DNA from: Chloroflexi bacterium UBA6019
Lineage (GTDB): Bacteria > Chloroflexota > Dormibacteria > Dormibacterales > Dormibacteraceae
Length of the DNA: 13,793 bases
Reading direction: 5' to 3'
NCBI GenBank assembly: GCA_002427995.1
Contig: DIZV01000159.1
Coordinates: 322-14,114, forward strand
Made by a program: the position numbers and the translations under genes. The notes below the pieces were generated by a model. It was not told the DNA's origin. It worked only from the letters and a program-made list of their open reading frames with translations, and ran no database searches. Position 1 is the first letter of the stretch. Each line of letters begins with the position of its first letter. Of this stretch, positions 12,047 through 13,793 are shown piece after piece.

Positions 12047-13069
12047 GTGGCTGACTCCACGAGCACGAGCATTACCCCCGCCCCGGCGATCGAAAAGGCC
12101 GGGGCGGGGACGCTCGTAGTCAACAAGCGCAGGAGACGCCGCTACAGCGTCCTGACGCGTCATGACAAGCTGCTCCTCGCCCTCATGGTCGGCATCCCCC
12201 TGGCGCTGGACCTGATCTTCGTCTGGGGCCCGACCCTCGCCTCGATCCTGCTCTCCTTCACGAACTGGTCGGGCATCGGCGCCATCGAGCAGCGGAACAT
12301 CGTCGGGCTGAAGAACTACCAGACCCTGCTGACCGGCTACAGCTTCTTCTACCCGGCCCTGCAGCACAACGTGATCTGGCTCGCCTTCTTCGTCTTCATC
12401 GCGACGCCGCTGGGCATGTTGCTTGCCGTCCTGCTCGACCGCGAGATCCGCGGCACGCGGATCTACCAGAGCATCTTCTTCCTACCGGTGGTGCTCTCCC
12501 TCGCGGTGGTCGGCTTTCTCTGGGAGCTTCAGTACGCGCCCAACGAGGGCTTCATCAACAACGTCCTGCTGGACCTGCACTACAAGGGCCCGCTGATCGA
12601 CTGGCTCGGTGATCCCAAGATCAACCTCTACGCGATCCTGGTCGCCGCCAGCTGGCGACACATCGGCTACATCATGGTCATCTACCTGGCCGGCCTCAAG
12701 AGCGTCGATCCTTCGCTCCGCGAGGCGGCCAAGGTCGACGGCGCGACAGAGCGGCAGATCTTCTTCCAGGTCGTGCTGCCGGTGATGGCCCCGATCAACG
12801 TCGTGATCGTCGTCATCACCGCCATCGAGTCCCTCCGCGCGTTCGACATCGCCTACATCATCAATCGCGGCAAGAACGGGCTCGAGCTGCTCTCCACGCT
12901 GATCACCAACAACAGCATCAGCGAGGCGAGCCTGGTCGGCTTCGGCTCCGCGATCGCGGTGGTGCTGCTGGTGATCTCGCTGGTGCCGATCGTCGCCTAC
13001 CTGTCGCGCGTCAACCGCGGCGACGCGATTCAGCCGGCCGGGGTTGCCGGGGAGTCGACCGGGCTGTGA
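12047..13069 (+). CDS. Sugar ABC transporter permease, MalF-like
   Basis: A 340-residue inner-membrane subunit of a carbohydrate importer. After a basic cytoplasmic N-terminus (KRRRRRY, 27-33) there are about six helices (near 43-68, 107-130, 143-160, 195-215, 249-268 and 298-319). The EAA loop that docks the ATPase is clear: REAAKVDGATERQIFFQVVLP (225-245) with the conserved Gly232 and terminal LP. It pairs with the MalG-like protein encoded next, and its stop overlaps that start (GTGA at 13066-13069), so translation is coupled. GTG 12047 lacks a Shine-Dalgarno but follows a -10 box. Length and topology are ordinary for the family. No ATPase gene is seen before the window ends; importers of this class often use a shared MsmK/UgpC-type ATPase encoded elsewhere. 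Confidence 0.88.
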   Translation: MADSTSTSITPAPAIEKAGAGTLVVNKRRRRRYSVLTRHDKLLLALMVGIPLALDLIFVWGPTLASILLSFTNWSGIGAIEQRNIVGLKNYQTLLTGYSFFYPALQHNVIWLAFFVFIATPLGMLLAVLLDREIRGTRIYQSIFFLPVVLSLAVVGFLWELQYAPNEGFINNVLLDLHYKGPLIDWLGDPKINLYAILVAASWRHIGYIMVIYLAGLKSVDPSLREAAKVDGATERQIFFQVVLPVMAPINVVIVVITAIESLRAFDIAYIINRGKNGLELLSTLITNNSISEASLVGFGSAIAVVLLVISLVPIVAYLSRVNRGDAIQPAGVAGESTGL

Positions 13070-13793
13070 GCGCGATCGCCGCCGCCCCGCTGAAGGGCCG
13101 CGTCAACCGGCGACCCCCGACGCCCGGGCGCGTCCTCCTCCACGCCTTCCTGATCCTGATGGCGCTGCTCTGGCTGTTCCCGCTCGCCTGGCCGATCTAC
13201 ACCGCGCTGAGGCCGGTCGGCGACACCATCACCCACGGCTACGTCTCCTGGCCGAGCCGGCTCAGTTTCGAGAACTTCACCAACGTCTGGGTGCAGGCCG
13301 ACATGTTCCATTACTTCCTCAACACGATGGCGATCGTCGTGCCGGGCGTGATCCTGACCCTGCTGCTTTCGTCGATGGTCGCCTTCTCGGTATCCCAGTT
13401 CAGCTGGCGCTTCAACGTCATCGTCCTGATGATCTTCACCGCCGGCAACCTGCTGCCGCCACAGGTCATCATCGTGCCTCTCTACTGGATCTACCTCAAC
13501 ATCCCGGTTCCGGACCTCACGATCGGTGGCGTGGAGCTCTTGAGCGACAACGGGCTCCTCTACGACCAGGTAATCGGGGTGATCCTGATCAACGTGATCT
13601 TCCAGACCGGGTTTGCGACGTTCGTCCTCAGCAACTACATGAAGACCATCACCAAGGAGATCACCGAGTCGGCCCTCGTGGACGGAGCCAACGTGCTGAG
13701 GATCTGGTGGAGCGTGATCCTCCCCCTCTGCCGCCCGGCGCTCGCCGCCATGGCGACCCTGCTCTTCACCTTCATGTACAACGACTTCTTCTG
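13066..13793 (+). CDS. Sugar ABC transporter permease, MalG-like, C-terminus cut by window end
   Basis: An open frame of 242 codons begins with GTG at 13066, sharing four bases (GTGA) with the preceding permease stop, and runs off the window. The protein starts MSAIAAAPLKGRVNRR and has a first helix at about 24-48 (LLHAFLILMALLWLFPLAW). Further helices lie at about 83-105 and 117-144, and the periplasmic segment FENFTNVW (68-75) is typical of MalG partners. The EAA loop ITESALVDGANVLRIWWSVI (199-218), ending LP at 219-220, is intact. Family members are about 270-300 residues, so only the last one or two helices are missing. It should form the heteromeric channel with the MalF-like subunit. 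The four-base overlap settles the start. Confidence 0.87.
   Translation, partial: MSAIAAAPLKGRVNRRPPTPGRVLLHAFLILMALLWLFPLAWPIYTALRPVGDTITHGYVSWPSRLSFENFTNVWVQADMFHYFLNTMAIVVPGVILTLLLSSMVAFSVSQFSWRFNVIVLMIFTAGNLLPPQVIIVPLYWIYLNIPVPDLTIGGVELLSDNGLLYDQVIGVILINVIFQTGFATFVLSNYMKTITKEITESALVDGANVLRIWWSVILPLCRPALAAMATLLFTFMYNDFF

Noticed and set aside
1..13793. CRISPR arrays, tRNA/rRNA genes, insertion sequences, phage or defence genes
   Set aside because: No regularly spaced repeats, no cloverleaf or rRNA-like stretches, and no transposase, integrase or defence-type motifs were seen. The genes are ordinary metabolic and transport families.

Overview
The window is high-GC DNA (about 70% by eye) with dense coding, GTG starts and several start codons lying 8-9 bases after a TANNNT -10 box, as expected for leaderless transcripts. 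This suits a soil-type actinobacterium (for example Thermoleophilia) or another high-GC lineage such as Chloroflexota/Dormibacterota. The lineage is inferred from composition and gene style only.

Left part (1-9199), amine and amino-acid catabolism. A partial gene for a small membrane-anchored protein (minus) diverges from an ALDH7-type aldehyde dehydrogenase (382-1959, plus). The latter converges on a minus-strand pair, gabT-like aminotransferase then patD-like aminobutyraldehyde dehydrogenase. A choline/ethanolamine-kinase-like phosphotransferase (5048-5935, plus) diverges from gabT. Its 3' end overlaps that of a dimethylglycine/sarcosine dehydrogenase-like flavoprotein with a C-terminal folate (GCV_T) domain (5913-8426, minus). 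Five bases upstream of the flavoprotein is the C-terminal half of an APC amino-acid permease. Together these could import an amine or N-methyl amino acid, oxidise the aldehyde, remove N-methyl groups to folate and transaminate the product. The exact substrate is not determined.

Junction (about 9200). The permease lacks its N-terminal half and abuts, out of frame, the first 70 residues of a PknB-type Ser/Thr kinase that stops after the 'RLRH' of its alpha-C region. Two unrelated genes are therefore cut at one point, so the link between the left and right parts may be a genomic deletion or an assembly chimera.

Right part (9202-13793), a regulated carbohydrate ABC importer. A DeoR-family repressor (minus), with a 49-codon gene overlapping its end, diverges from a lipoprotein substrate-binding protein (10618-12024). 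Two MalF/MalG-type permeases follow, the second cut by the window end. The 196-base divergent region holds two recognisable promoters, each overlapped by a copy of the same TTCGATC/GATCGAA element, which looks like an operator for the adjacent DeoR protein. A perfect 18-bp palindrome sits in the leader just before the ribosome binding site. No ATPase, rRNA, tRNA, CRISPR array or insertion sequence was seen.
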